Shown here piece by piece: positions 10,391 to 21,965 of a stretch of DNA of 64,000 bases. The position numbers and the translations under genes are program-made. This DNA comes from Acanthochlamys bracteata (taxonomy: Eukaryota > Streptophyta > Magnoliopsida > Pandanales > Velloziaceae). Within the stretch, counting starts at the first letter, position 1. Every line of letters begins with the position of its first letter. The stretch covers positions 4,173,031-4,237,030 of the forward strand of contig CM034142.1 of NCBI GenBank assembly GCA_019914995.1, written 5' to 3'. Under the pieces are notes generated by a model. The model saw nothing but the letters and a program-made list of their open reading frames with translations, was not told where the DNA came from and made no database searches.

Positions 10391-12795
10391 ATGCGTTGTA
10401 GTTTAGAGTGCAGCGATATGATTTTTTTTGTTACGGATCTTTTGCTTTTCACAGTTTTTATGAAAATATCTGTACCTAACTAGCACGGAGAAGTGTACTT
10501 GGTTTGAGCTGACGAAGTAGAGATAAAAGTAACTTGAAAGATGAAAGGTTTGTGGTTCTGTGGAGGGTTCAAACATTATGTTTTCCTGGTAAAATATGCT
10601 TAGATGCAAGTTGTACAAACATTTTACTAATTCTAGAGAAGATGACGATCAAATCTTGAAATGTCCTCAAAGATTGGAATGGCATTCTTACTTCTCATAT
10701 CATTTCTATATTTAAGTTTTTGATATTTCTGATACGTAGCTGTCATTCTCATCTTTATATAACACCATGTAGAGACTAAATTAGATTGTTTTGGTTGTTT
10801 TTCTGTTTAGACTTCTATTATTTGGAAGATTATAAGGAACGTTGCAATTAAAAGTTGAGAAGCCAAGATGTTGTTGCTAATATTGCGGGTGCGTTTTTTT
10901 GACTTTGAAAATGAGTTTTTTAAAAGTGAGTTTTTAGAAATGAGTTGTTAAAAATAGTATTGTTAAAAGTGATGTATTTTTTTTATTAAAAAATGAGTTT
11001 GAAGTAATTTTTTGTGTTTTTTTATAATAAAAAGTGAATTAGAAGTGATTTTTTAGTAGAGGAGAAGTGATTTTTATGTGCAAGATAACAGACCCGGAGA
11101 CTATGTACTTTTGATTTATATGAACTCAATCTCACAAGCTTCATCAGGCACCAGCATTGTCTTTGCTGTTTATAGATCAAAATCATATATTATTTATTTT
11201 TTCCATTAAATAATATTTACATTTGCCAGTTAGTCTTTGTTGCTTTGTGAACTTTGTCTTTCGCGTGGATTCCGTATTTAATTGAACTTTCTTGTTGATT
11301 AAGCTAGATATCAGTGCAGACCCTTTAGGTGAAAACATATTCAGTTAAAACTATAGAAACTTTCTCGAGTCCAAACTTTTGGAGGACAAAAAGATACAAC
11401 AATAATTAAACATGTCACAAAGCTCTTTAGTAACATAATTACATTAAAGATGTGTATTTCATTTCAATTATCTAATCTAACAAGAAGGAAACAAAATCTT
11501 ACGTGTCTTAGTCTCTTTTTTTTTAATCTGGAAGTAGAAATACTTGCAGTTGAAGATTATTGGTTAAAAATTAATTAATCATATACCTAGAGCTCTCACG
11601 AAGTCGAACTTACAAATTAAAAAATTAATTGGCATGAAAAATGATTAGAAAATTATGTAGTAGTTAGATTTATTTTTTTAACGATTGAGTGGGATTTAAT
11701 ATATCTTATTCGAAATTATTATATCGTCCGATCATTTTTAGCTGACTAATTCTAATTGAGCAAGGTTATTGTTGATTTATTTTAATAAACAAATCATATC
11801 AAAATTAATCAATCAATCAAGTGTTGCTTTTAAATAGTTGAGCTACTGTAATCAAACAATCAATGAGGGGCAAATCATCAAAATCTCTTATCAAACAATT
11901 AATTCAGAGTCCACCCACGCGGCATCATTTCTTTCTGCACATCACTTAAAAAAAAAAAGATTATTTAAATGGATATGTAGAACGAAGGATAAAACGTTCG
12001 GTTTTGTGAAAAATCGTCTTTTTCGAGAGATTTGGTAAGAAAAAAAATGGAATTTGATAATGTAGTTGGCAAAAGGAAGAGGATGCTGCGTCTGTACTCA
12101 AAGCAAGATTAACGAAACTTTTGTAATGTGTAACAAAAGTTTACCATTTGAGATGAATTCCTTTTTTGGTTCGTTTGGTTGGAAATTTGATATATAAATG
12201 TTGTTTTCCAGATGATCTGGACATGCCCAACCAACCGATATCTTTGACACAAAAAAAAAAAAAAAAAAACAGGCAAAAGGCGAATTCCGCACATTCAACT
12301 TGAAAGAAACAGAAGAGGCTACATGTATAGGAATAGATCTTCACTAAAACCTTAATTTGGGCAATATTCAAATTAAAAGTAGAAATGTTTAGGCAGAGTA
12401 GTTATGTTTATAAAAACAATTCGTGTTATCCGTCACTTTTGTTATGTATAACTCCTACGTACCTTTACAAATGCATAAATATAAATAGGGTCTAGTTTTG
12501 CAAATTTCTTTTCAAAAGAGTGAACATATACTCAAGTAGTGTAAAGGTTATTATGAACCGTCCTGATTGATTTGGAAGCTACAAAATAATCCGTTCAAAC
12601 ATACAAAACGCAATGACCCGAGTCGACCCGAGTGGTTTCCGTGTCAACTCGTTGGACCGTCCACTTGGATCGACCCTGGTTGGGTTGAAAATAAATTAGA
12701 AAAAGTTATTATTTATGACTTGGTTGTTGGTTCGCCAGTGCAATGATTACAATCGCATTAGTATCCCGTCTCCCGTGAATCTCTTTCTTATTCTG
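10391..12795. other. intergenic region without a recognisable gene
   Basis: AT-rich DNA downstream of the fucosyltransferase pseudogene. It holds a MITE-like element (10887-11095), an A-run of 19 at about 12250-12268 that may be a retroposon tail or slippage, and a GACCCGAGT-rich patch at 12610-12680 resembling the ends of the hAT-type element at 13485. No frame here looks coding. Confidence 0.4.
10887..11095. mobile_element. possible MITE
   Basis: The left end GGGTGCGTTTTTTTGACTTT and the complement of the right end GGGTCTGTTATCTTGCAC give a weak inverted repeat of about 25 bp. The core repeats AAAGTGA/GAGTTTTT motifs. No clear target duplication was seen, so this is tentative. Confidence 0.35.
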
Positions 12796-13134
12796 TTCTT
12801 CATCTAGGTTTTGCTCCGGTTCTTCGATCGCTTTTGCTCTGTCTTCGGTTCTATGGAATTCGTTGCTCTGCTTCGTCCATTTCATCGCTTCATTCTTCTT
12901 CATCTAGGTTTAATTCTTCGACTTCGGCTCTTCACTGGCTGTCCGTTTTAGCTTCGTCGAATTCGTTGCCTCTGATTGAATAAATCCCTTCAATTCTACT
13001 CTGATTGAAATTGATCCCGTGACCTTAAAGTAACTTGATGGAGTCCGATCTCGAAGCAGTTTGAAGCAGATCGAATTTCATTTGTTCTTTGATCTCGAAG
13101 CAGTTTGAAGCATATCGAATCCCATTGATTTTGT
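12796..13134. repeat. two small tandem duplications
   Basis: TTCTTCATCTAGGTTT starts at 12796 and again at 12896, with similarity over a period of about 100 bp. Then GATCTCGAAGCAGTTTGAAG at 13047 is repeated at 13091, a period of 44 bp. The block is C/T-rich, like the 5' untranslated region of a plant gene, but no coding frame follows it. Confidence 0.75.
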
Positions 13135-13484
13135 TCATCATCGATCGTTGCCGAAAAAAGTAAAAATAAATGCATTCACTTCTATGGCGGTGCTATTGAT
13201 GGTGGTGTTGTTGACCTAGTTATTCGACCTATTGATCCGTTAGATTAATTCGAAAATTATTATTTCGGACAATTTTTTAGGTCAAAGTTCTGTTCGATTC
13301 TGTTAACTATAATTAATATACAAAGCCTAAGATGAAAATATAAATGAAGGAAAAAGTGATGAGACGTGATACGACGCATATAAAATGACGGTAATACAAT
13401 AGAACATTTTATGGGTAGGTAAATCAGTATATCTTTCCTACATGTGTATGTGTGTTATAGTTACAATATAAAATCGAGTTTGAG

Positions 13485-14035
13485 GTAGGGGTGACAATTC
13501 GGATTCCTGGATCGGTTCCAGATCGATCCATATAATAACCTGGTCAAAATTGTTCAACTCTACCTCGACCCATTTATTTATATGGATCAAAATTGTCAAC
13601 CCTAACCGAACCTATTTATAATCGGATCAAATTCGGGTCTACCCATTTAATAATTAAAATTATTAAAATAAAAATTAATATTAATTTTTAACAATAATAT
13701 ATAAAATTATTAATTATGATATATTTAAAAAGAAAAATATTAATTTTGACAAAATTTATAAATTAAATAAAATAAGTTAAATTAAGATAAATTAAAATAT
13801 ATATATACAAATTAAATTTAATTTTTTTGCTATTATTTTATATTTATTAAGTAATATATATTATATAAATAGTTATATGAGTTAAACAGATCAATTTCGG
13901 GTCAATTCGAATCCGATCCGAACATATTTAAAATTTTTGAATCGACCCAAAATCGATCATAATCCGACCAAGGCTTGATCTGAACCCGACCTTTTTGGAT
14001 CGAGTTTTCGAATCGGGTCGAAATTTGCCACCCCT
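13485..14035. mobile_element. non-autonomous hAT-type element with perfect 8-bp duplication
   Basis: Both sides carry AGTTTGAG (13477-13484 and 14036-14043), an exact 8-bp target duplication. The ends form an inverted repeat around AGGGGTGACAATTCG and its counterpart AGGGGTGGCAAATTTCG. An 8-bp duplication with short A/G-rich inverted ends is the signature of hAT transposons. The 551-bp body is AT-rich and non-coding, with repeated GATCGACCC-like words near both ends. Related, more decayed pieces lie at 18345-18540 and 47061-47610. Confidence 0.85.
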
Positions 14036-14043
14036 AGTTTGAG

Positions 14044-14966
14044 AGAGGGTATCTAAGTAGTGACCATTTCAATGTTTCTATGTGTTTAAATTTAACGTAT
14101 AGATGGTGTTTTAACAATAGTGAATCTGTCGCCACTTGCTATATTTTGATACTATTAAATATGAGTTATTAGTAGAAGGAAATTGTAGGTGTAACATTTT
14201 AGCGAAAACCACGCGTGAAAATTTTCTAGAAGCAACAGTACTCTAAAAATTCGCTTAGAAGGATAGAGAAGCTTTTAGCGAATGGCTGAGCATAAGACGA
14301 TCGCTTATTTTATGCAATTTAATGCCAAAAGTTTAAAATCTTGGACATTCACAATTTATCCTGCCAAACTAAACATTGTCCACTACTATTAAACGTAACA
14401 AAATTAGGCGGATTACGTGAAATGATATTAGACATGATTGTGGTTTTAATAGTAGTGTCACAACCATATCCCTTAAGGTTTGGTTTATGCTTATGGTTGA
14501 ACAATAAAAAAATAACAACATTTTGATGGATAACAATGGTTGTCCTGAAAAGGGATAATAATTAAGGTAGCTTAAAATTGACTTCAACTCTAATCCAGCT
14601 CAAACTAAACACCTATAGCTATAATTATTTTGAGCCTTGAATGTATACAGATTGATCCAGCACTGACCTAATAATTATCTGGTGCAGATGTTGAATCCAA
14701 ACCAACCTTTTACAAACTCACCTACTGGAGAACACAAAACACGCAACTTCACAATGTTGTCCAAAGAAGAAGAATCAAACAAGCAATCATTTTTTTTGTA
14801 AAAGAAACTATTCAAAGAAGCATTGGCAATTAGCTACATATGCATCTATCTTCTCTAAAAGAAATAACCTTCTCACACTCTTACTCTTACATCACATCTC
14901 AACCACTACTAAAAAGCATCACCACAATAACTCATTAATTAATTTTCTCACACTGTACCTCACACT
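14044..14966. other. upstream region of the GUX-like gene
   Basis: No gene or named repeat is visible. The stretch is AT-rich with short scattered frames and ends in the core promoter of the next gene. Confidence 0.45.
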
Positions 14967-14975
14967 ATATATAAC
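14967..14975 (+). promoter_or_regulatory. TATA box of the GUX-like gene
   Basis: TATATATAA lies 101 bp before the ATG at 15076, in a C/A-rich setting. With the usual 25-35 bp spacing, transcription would start near 15000 and leave a 5' leader of about 75 bases. The position is read directly; the start site is inferred. Confidence 0.6.
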
Positions 14976-15075
14976 GCAATTCTATATTTTGAAAATCAAC
15001 AGCATATTGTACATATATTCATATATAGTTTAAACCAGGCAAATTAAGGCTTTTAGAATAGCTTGATCTTCAGAG

Positions 15076-18011
15076 ATGAGACTACTCGGGTCGGAGACGA
15101 TGAAGGCCGCTGCGTCTAAGACACTGGTCATCAAGATCAATCTTGTGTTTCTCGCGATATTTTTCATCATCTATGTCGCTATTGTTCTTCAACCGGATTC
15201 GTTGTATGGTTCCCCCAGCAGTAATGCCTCTCTCAGACGATGCGCCTTCCGTGATTGCCACTTCCACAAGGTAAGGTGAGTACTGCTCTTTTGTTTTTTT
15301 ATTTTATTTTTTTATAACCTTGCATGTGCATCATGCTGTAGCCCCGGACAGCGCGAGGAATTTTATTCAATATTTAGAGGGGATGAATTTAGATTAGAAA
15401 ATTCATATTAAAAAACATAGATAAATTTACATTAATTTATTAATAATACAAAATATTAGGTATAGCGAAAAGGGGGAGAAGCTTATATTCTACAGGGACA
15501 TTGCCGAAGCTAGGGGGGTTGTCAGCCCACCCCTAGTAGTAGCTAGTGATGATTTAATGTTACAAACTTTATACAGGATGAGAAAGGGTTGGCAATGAAG
15601 GCAGTGCTTGAAGAGAAGGCAATACCGCAGATCAAGGCACCTGCATTCTTAGTTGAACAGCTTAAGGACAAAAGAATAGGGTTGGTGAACTTAGAAGGAA
15701 AGCAGGTGAAGCAATGGACGTACACCAATGAGATCAAGTTCCACAAGGTATCTAAATTATTCAAGTGGAAGCATTTATTTCCGGAATGGATCGACGAAGA
15801 AGAGGAGAACGAAGGACCGTTGTGTCCTAAAATACCCATGCCAGACTTCTCAGCAACAGGTGAGATCGATGTGGTAGCGGCTAAGTTACCATGCAGATGG
15901 CCTAAGGAAGGGTGGAAAAGAGACGTGTTCCGACTTCAAGTGCATCTCATAGTTGCCAATTTGGCGGTGAGGCGGACAACGAGAGATAGTCAACGGAAGG
16001 TTAGGTTGCTCTTTTTTAGCCCGTGTCGACCCATGATGGATATTTTCCGGTGTGACGATCTCGTAAAGCATGAAGGTAATTGGTGGTTGTATGAGATTGA
16101 GGTCAAGAGGTTGGAGGAGAAGGTGGTCATGCCGGTTGGTTCTTGCAACCTTGCCTTGCCTTTGTGGGGAGAAGGTATGTTTAATTAATTTTGCTTTTTC
16201 TAAAGAGACTTTTTAAATTTCACTCAAAGAATTTTGATAAAAAAAAAATTGATATTGGATATCGAGCACAATTAACTTTTTAAGCCAGCCGACGAACGAA
16301 ATCTGTTTGGTCAATTATTTAGATTGATTATGTGGCTATTTATTGTCTAAGCAAGGACATAAAAGCAACATGAGAACCTTTTAAAGCTAACTACATTATG
16401 TACATATAATTTTGTAATAATTGAAGTGTAAAGTAAAGACAACACTAATCGTGCTAAATACCTCTAGTCCTCCATAAACAATAAACAAAAAGAAACAACA
16501 GTAGATAAAATTTTAATTTCTATCAACATAAGATACACCGCTAAGAAAATGGGCATACTCATCAAGTTTACTTTGACGAATTCAATCGTTAGAATGAAAC
16601 TAAATTAAAATTATAAAAAATAAATTTGAATTTAAAATTTAGAAGAAAAAAATAATTTTGTGTAATAAATAAAAACACACCTTAAGCACAATTGGTTGGT
16701 CATCGGTTTGATTTATTGTTATTAATGTGAAGACAAAGATCATTACCAAAATCAATGTGAACATAAAGATCATTAAACTAGGTGCTTGAACATTTACATC
16801 ACTGTTCACATTACAAGATTCTACATTATTGATGAGAGATTAATCAATTAACTACACTAACCATCTACATAATGACTTCATCTTCATGTTATAAGTCAAG
16901 ATATTAGTTAAACTGCGACCACTATGATAAACAGTATTCCAATAGTGTTTCCATCATTTAATTTCTTAATGATTGTAATATGGGTAAGATCTTCTCTTTT
17001 CATCAAGAAAAAAAAAACAAGATTGATGACTTCTGAAATCTCGTAAAAGATTTGGCACTTTGAAATATTGGTGCAGGAATCAATGATGAGTACGATCTGT
17101 CAAAGTTCATTGCAATGCGGAGTCCGACAAGCCGGGGAGCCTACGCGACGATCCTCCACTCGTCGGACTCTTACCTCTGCGGCGCGATAACCTTAGCTCA
17201 GAGCATCAGAAAGACGGGCTCAACACGCGATCTCATCCTTCTTCATGACAAATCCATCTCGCCTGAGAAGTTGCAGGCCCTCAAGATGGCTGGATGGACT
17301 CTCCGTTTGATCGAACGGATTCGCAACCCGCACGCGGAACGGAAGACGTACAACGAGTACAACTTCAGCAAGTTTCGTCTATGGCAGCTCACCGATTACG
17401 ATAAGGTGGTTTTCATCGATTCAGACATCGTTGTCCTCAAGAATCTCGACTTACTGTTTCATTTCCCGCAAATATCCGCAACCGGAAACGACGGAGTGAT
17501 ATTTAACTCCGGCGTCATGGTCATCGAACCTTCCAATTGCACGTTCCAAACCTTGATGAAACGGCGGAAAGACATTATTTCGTACAACGGCGGTGACCAG
17601 GGTTTCTTGAACGAGATTTTCGTGTGGTGGCACCGGCTACCGCGGCGCGTAAACTTCTTGAAGAACTTCTGGGCCAACACTACTACTGAGGCTAGTTTGA
17701 AGAACCACTTGTTCGGAGCAGATCCACCAGAGCTTTACGCTATACATTACCTTGGGTTGAAGCCGTGGCTATGCTACAGAGACTACGATTGTAACTGGAA
17801 CATTGACGATCAGAGAGTTTACGCGAGCGATGTGGCGCACCGTAGGTGGTGGAAGCTTTATGACCAGATGGACCTGGAGCTGCAGAAGTTTTGCAGTCTA
17901 ACGCAACGGCGAAAAATTGAACTGGATTGGGATAGGAAGAAGGCAGAAGAAGCAGGGTTTGCTGATGGACATTGGAGATGGAATGTTACTGATAGGAGGA
18001 GATTTTACTAG
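15076..18011 (+). CDS. GUX: UDP-glucuronate:xylan alpha-glucuronosyltransferase-like protein, GT8 (GUX/PGSIP family)
   Basis: Three exons, 15076-15270, 15577-16174 and 17077-18011, join in frame with GT-AG introns of 306 and 902 bp to give 575 aa. GUX enzymes add (methyl)glucuronic acid branches to xylan in the Golgi during wall formation. Residues about 17-39 form one membrane anchor (VIKINLVFLAIFFIIYVAIV), as in a type II Golgi protein. Exon 2 encodes the GUX-type stem region (LEGKQVKQWTYTNEIKFHKV, SCNLALPLWGEG). Exon 3 carries the GT8 catalytic domain: AYATILHSSDSYLCGAI, the metal-binding DSD at 379-381 (VVFIDSDIVVLKNLD), NSGVMVIEPS at about 408, GGDQGFLNEIF at 436, and HYLGLKPWLC with YRDYDCNWN at about 488. 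The chain stops soon after DGHWRWNVTDRRR, without the longer tail of GUX1-3, so GUX4/GUX5-like is the closer guess. Every exon is open and the splice phases agree, so the gene looks functional. The first ATG was chosen; a second ATG is eight codons on. The family call is firm, the subgroup tentative. Confidence 0.93.
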
Positions 18012-18557
18012 CGAGAACGTTTGGCCAACGAGTTTCTTTTTTCTTCTTAGTTTTGTTTTTCTAAATCTCTTGAGAAAGAAAAGGAAAGGAAAGGTTATTA
18101 CTAATATTTAAAATTCTTCTATTGCACATACATGAGAGAGTATTGTAAGCCAGGGTTTGTAATCATACTATAGCTAGTATTTGAAGTTAATTCGTATATT
18201 ACTTATTTATGTAGAGCAACAACTCCAGACATAATTTCACAGTAAACAAAAAACAAATTATCAAAAGCCCTCCGAGTTATATCTTTTGCACTTAATTAAA
18301 CAAAAATTGTCACTACTCAATTAGTCCACATCTTTTTATATAGAAGTGGCTAACCTAATTCTAAATCGATCTATTTAAATCCGATCCGGATTTGATCTTA
18401 GTTGGTTTGATTAGTTTCATATAAATTCAAAAATTGAACTGATAACTTTAAATAAGTTTGGATCGTGTTTGGATCGATTCAAATATGACCCATTTAATTT
18501 ATACTATTTATGTATCATATATTTACCCAATAATTAAAAAATATATAGAATATTGAC

Positions 18558-18558
<1 letters not shown>
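18012..18558. other. 3' flank of the GUX-like gene
   Basis: This includes the 3' untranslated region; no exact AATAAA was seen in the first 150 bases. From about 18345 to 18540 there is a run of GATC-rich words (ATCCGATCCGG, GGATCGATTCAAATATGACC) that resembles part of the hAT-type element at 13485, so it is probably a degraded relative. Confidence 0.4.

Positions 18559-18588
<30 letters not shown>
18559..18588. repeat. (TA)n microsatellite, left
   Basis: About 15 uninterrupted TA units immediately left of a fold-back element. Confidence 0.95.
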
Positions 18589-18591
<3 letters not shown>

Positions 18592-19014
18592 ATATATAGG
18601 GAAGAGATAGGGGCACTTTAATCTTTATGCACACTCCAGCGTACTCCATTGCCATTTGTGGCCGTAGAGACCTTCAAATCCAATTTTTACCGTTGGATAT
18701 GAAGAATTACGAGTCATTAACATATTGACAAAATTTCATTTCGATCGGACTACGAATAGACCTTCATCTGGTCACTTGATAATGATGACACAAATAGTAA
18801 AAGTTAACAAAAATATATATCTTTTTTTGTCATGTTGATCAAGTGGCTAGATGGAGATCGATTTGTATTTCGATTCAGATAAAATTTTGTCAGCATGTTA
18901 ATGACTCGTAATTCTTCATATCCAACGGTAGAGATTGAATTTGAAGGTCTCCACGGCCACAAATGACCGTAGAGTCTTATTTGGAGTGTGCATAATAAAT
19001 TGAGTCTTATATAT

Positions 19015-19016
<2 letters not shown>
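18589..19016. mobile_element. fold-back element set between TA microsatellites (copy 1)
   Basis: Arms of about 170 bp at 18623-18790 and 18828-18995 are inverted copies (CTTTATGCACACTCC..., CCATTTGTGGCCGT, CCGTTGGATATGAAGAATTA, CGAGTCATTAACAT) around a loop of about 40 bp that includes AT-rich sequence. (TA)n tracts lie on both sides, as for plant elements that insert into TA repeats, such as the rice Micron family. It has no coding capacity. The superfamily is not assigned. Confidence 0.72.

Positions 19017-19070
<54 letters not shown>
19017..19070. repeat. (TA)n microsatellite, middle
   Basis: About 27 TA units separating two related fold-back elements. Confidence 0.96.
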
Positions 19071-19072
<2 letters not shown>

Positions 19073-19490
19073 AACACCTCGTCCCTTCATCGCACATCTG
19101 AGCACACACATCAGCATGGTCCTACTGATATGAAGCTTCAATTCGATCTTTATTGTTAGGTATGAAAAACTATAAGTTAGAAATTTGATATCAAAATTTA
19201 AGTTTAGTCGGATCACAAATAAACATTCATCCGACTTTGTAATTTAGATGACAGAAAGAAGAAAATATATATGTTTTGAAGTTTTTTCTTTTCGTTATTT
19301 TGATCAAGAGTTAGACGAAGATTTATTCGTTGTCAGATTGAATTTAAACTTTGTTAGAATATTTCTGATTTATAATTTTTCATACATAATGGTGGAGATT
19401 AAATTTAAAATATTGTATAGATAGGACCACACTGATGGGCACAAATATACGCATAAGGAGCAATGTGCTCATATCGATCCCTACTCATAT
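19071..19490. mobile_element. fold-back element next to a TA microsatellite (copy 2)
   Basis: The left arm from 19112 (CAGCATGGTCCTACTGATAT, then TTATTGTTAGGTATGAAAAA) pairs with the inverted right arm ending near 19436. The word order (polymorphic GTTRGRTATGAA, then a GTCGGATCACAAAT-like block) matches copy 1, so the two belong to one superfamily at clear divergence. The outer limits are approximate. Confidence 0.62.
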
Positions 19491-19536
19491 AGTAGATCGG
19501 AGATGACAAAGAGAATTTTTTCCAAATCTTTCACAA

Positions 19537-21965
19537 TACTATTACAAAAATAGTCTTTACCGACTGATATAATATAGTCGGTAAATTTATTAAATACCGA
19601 TTAAAAATAATTTAGTTGGTAAAATTTTTAAATTACTGACTGAAAACACAATCAGTCAATAAGTTAGATGCTTTACCGACTAAAATATGATACAGTCGGT
19701 AAATTTATCAAAAATTTATATTTATTAATAAATTACTGACTGAAATATATTCAGTTGGTAAATTTTTTGACTGAAGTCCATTTTAGTCGGTAAATTATCG
19801 ATCAAAATTTTTTCAGTAATTAATTTACCGACTGAATTTAGTTCAGTTGGTAAAATTTATCGACTTAATTCTATTTTCAGTCGGTAAAATTTATCGCTAA
19901 AATTTTCATTAGCTAATTTACCACTGAATACTTGTTGGTCGGTAAATAATAATACTATCTACTCACGGCTTGTTATCTTTTTCTGTTCATTTTTTTTCTT
20001 CTCTGTTCGCGGCCTGGCTCGTCTCTCCCTCTCCCGCTCTCGCTCCGGCTTCGAATTCTCCTCCCCGCTTGATTTCTCCTTATTCTTCTACCTCCAGTCT
20101 CCTCCTTGTCAACCGCCGCTGCCTTCATCATAGACGCGCCAGCGATTGAAGCTAAGATCTCGCTGGCGTGTGGGTGAGCCCTACTTTCGGCGTCGTCAAT
20201 TTCGTCGAAATTGGACCACTGGAATCTAAGTTTACCTTCTTCTCCTTTTCTATTTGTGATTGGGTATCTAATTGAGCTCTATTTGTGATAAACTTAAGAT
20301 TTCTGAAGGATTTCGTGTTCATTTGTTCTTACATGTGATGAGAAATTATTTTTTAGGCTTCCCTTCAGTCAAATTGTTAGGGATATCGCTGTTGTATGAA
20401 TATCTGTTTCAAAAATATGATATTTTTAGTTGTTCGCTGTTAATCCTAGAATTTTTGTTTTCCCTTAGTCAGAGGTAAAGAAAAAACTGTTGATTAGTTA
20501 GTTGGTAATATTGACAAGACACATATTTTGTGCTATGTGTAAAGTGTGAGTATCTTGGCTTCGTCCTGCGATTTGTGCAAACTATCTTTGCAATTATGGA
20601 AGATTAATGTGCATCCTAGATTAGAGGAAGAGCTTTAATGGAAGTATAGTTGCTCTTGGTAAGCATGAAATGGTTTGTTCTCATCTTGTTAGCTGAACTA
20701 GTGTATCTAGCTAAACATGCCAGATTTCACAATTAAATATTGATGAAAACCATTGTTTCTGCAGAGTGTAAGGTGGCATGTGCTCGTAATAGCTATACTA
20801 GCCTCTGTAGTGGGATCCCAAGCAATCATAGCAGAACATTCTCCATCATAAGCCAGAGCCAGTACTCAGTTGCTTTCCAAGAGTTAAGATTGTCCATACC
20901 TCTGATAAAATACATGATCTATATTTCAGAGATCAATTGGTTTGATTTATCACCTGACAAACTTTTATGAGTTTTGCTTCTTTTTCTGTGGTTTTCTGAA
21001 GGTTATGATTTGTGAACAATGCAGGATTGGCAGTACTCAGTGTGACGCTAGTAACTACATGCCTAACTTCCTTAGTCATGAGTTCGAGCTTGTTGAAAAT
21101 CTATTCAACTTCATTAAGCTCAAACGTAGAATGTGAAGAATGAGGCTGAAGCTTATATATATGTTAAAGGAGCTAAGTTTGCTGAGATGGCAAGAGAAGT
21201 CAGCTAAGTTAGCTTCAGAAGATGCTAGCTAAAGTCTCACATTTTTGAACAGCAGCAAGAGGTATTTCAGCTTTAGAGGTGAAACGAATGAATGAAAATT
21301 TGATGTTGATAAATATTAATGTTGATGAACATATCTACTATTAATAAATATTTTATATACTACTATAAATATTTTTGTGAATGCTGTGTAATTTTAAAAA
21401 ATATATATTGAATGCTATTTATTATTTTACTGAATATTTTTGTAATATTAATGCATAATATAGAATTTAAAATGTATTAATCAAAATTTCAATTTACCTA
21501 CTAAAGTTTTCAATTGATAATTTAAAATTAAGCCACCGAAAGTTTTAGTCGGTAAATTAAATTTACCTACTAAATTTTTAGTTGATAATTTAAAATTATC
21601 CACTGAAAGTTTCAGTCGGTAATTTGATTTTATCCATTGACATTTCAGTCGGTAAATTAAATTTACCCATTGAAAAACTAGTTGGTAATTTTTTTACTTA
21701 CTGAAATTTCAGTCGGTAATTCTAATTTACCCACTAAAATTTTAGTCGGTAATTTATTTTAATTATTTACTAAAATGAATCAGTTGGCAGTACACAGTAA
21801 TTTACCGACTGAATTAATTTGTTAGTCAGTAAACACGTTACCGACCAGTCTTTGCCGACCGAATACCGACCGAGTTTGTTTTAGTCGGTAATACTCTTTA
21901 CCGACTGAATTACTCCTCTTACCGACTGAATTGGTCAGTCGGAAAAGGTTAAATGTGTAGTAGTG
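19537..21965. mobile_element. complete non-autonomous CACTA (En/Spm-type) element
   Basis: Ends: the right terminus reads CACTACTACACATTTAACC on the minus strand and the left terminus TACTATTACAAAAATAG, with one change in the CACTA word. CAA lies on both sides (19534-19536 and 21966-21968), the expected 3-bp target duplication. Sub-terminal blocks at about 19557-19950 and 21495-21945 hold close to twenty copies each of ACCGACTGA and its complement CAGTCGGTAA in alternating orientation, the usual transposase-binding architecture. The 1.5-kb interior has a C/T-rich leader-like stretch (19975-20200) and unrecognised open segments near 20740-20970 and 20942-21136, but no transposase, so it depends on an autonomous partner. 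The element starting at 57847 shares the CACTACTACA end and the sub-terminal word. Confidence 0.88.

Noticed and set aside
12240-12300. A-run of 19 as the tail of a SINE or processed pseudogene
   Set aside because: No Pol III boxes, no coding similarity upstream and no flanking duplication could be seen.
18804-19216. Frames with long Tyr/Ile runs
   Set aside because: They are translations of the TA microsatellite.
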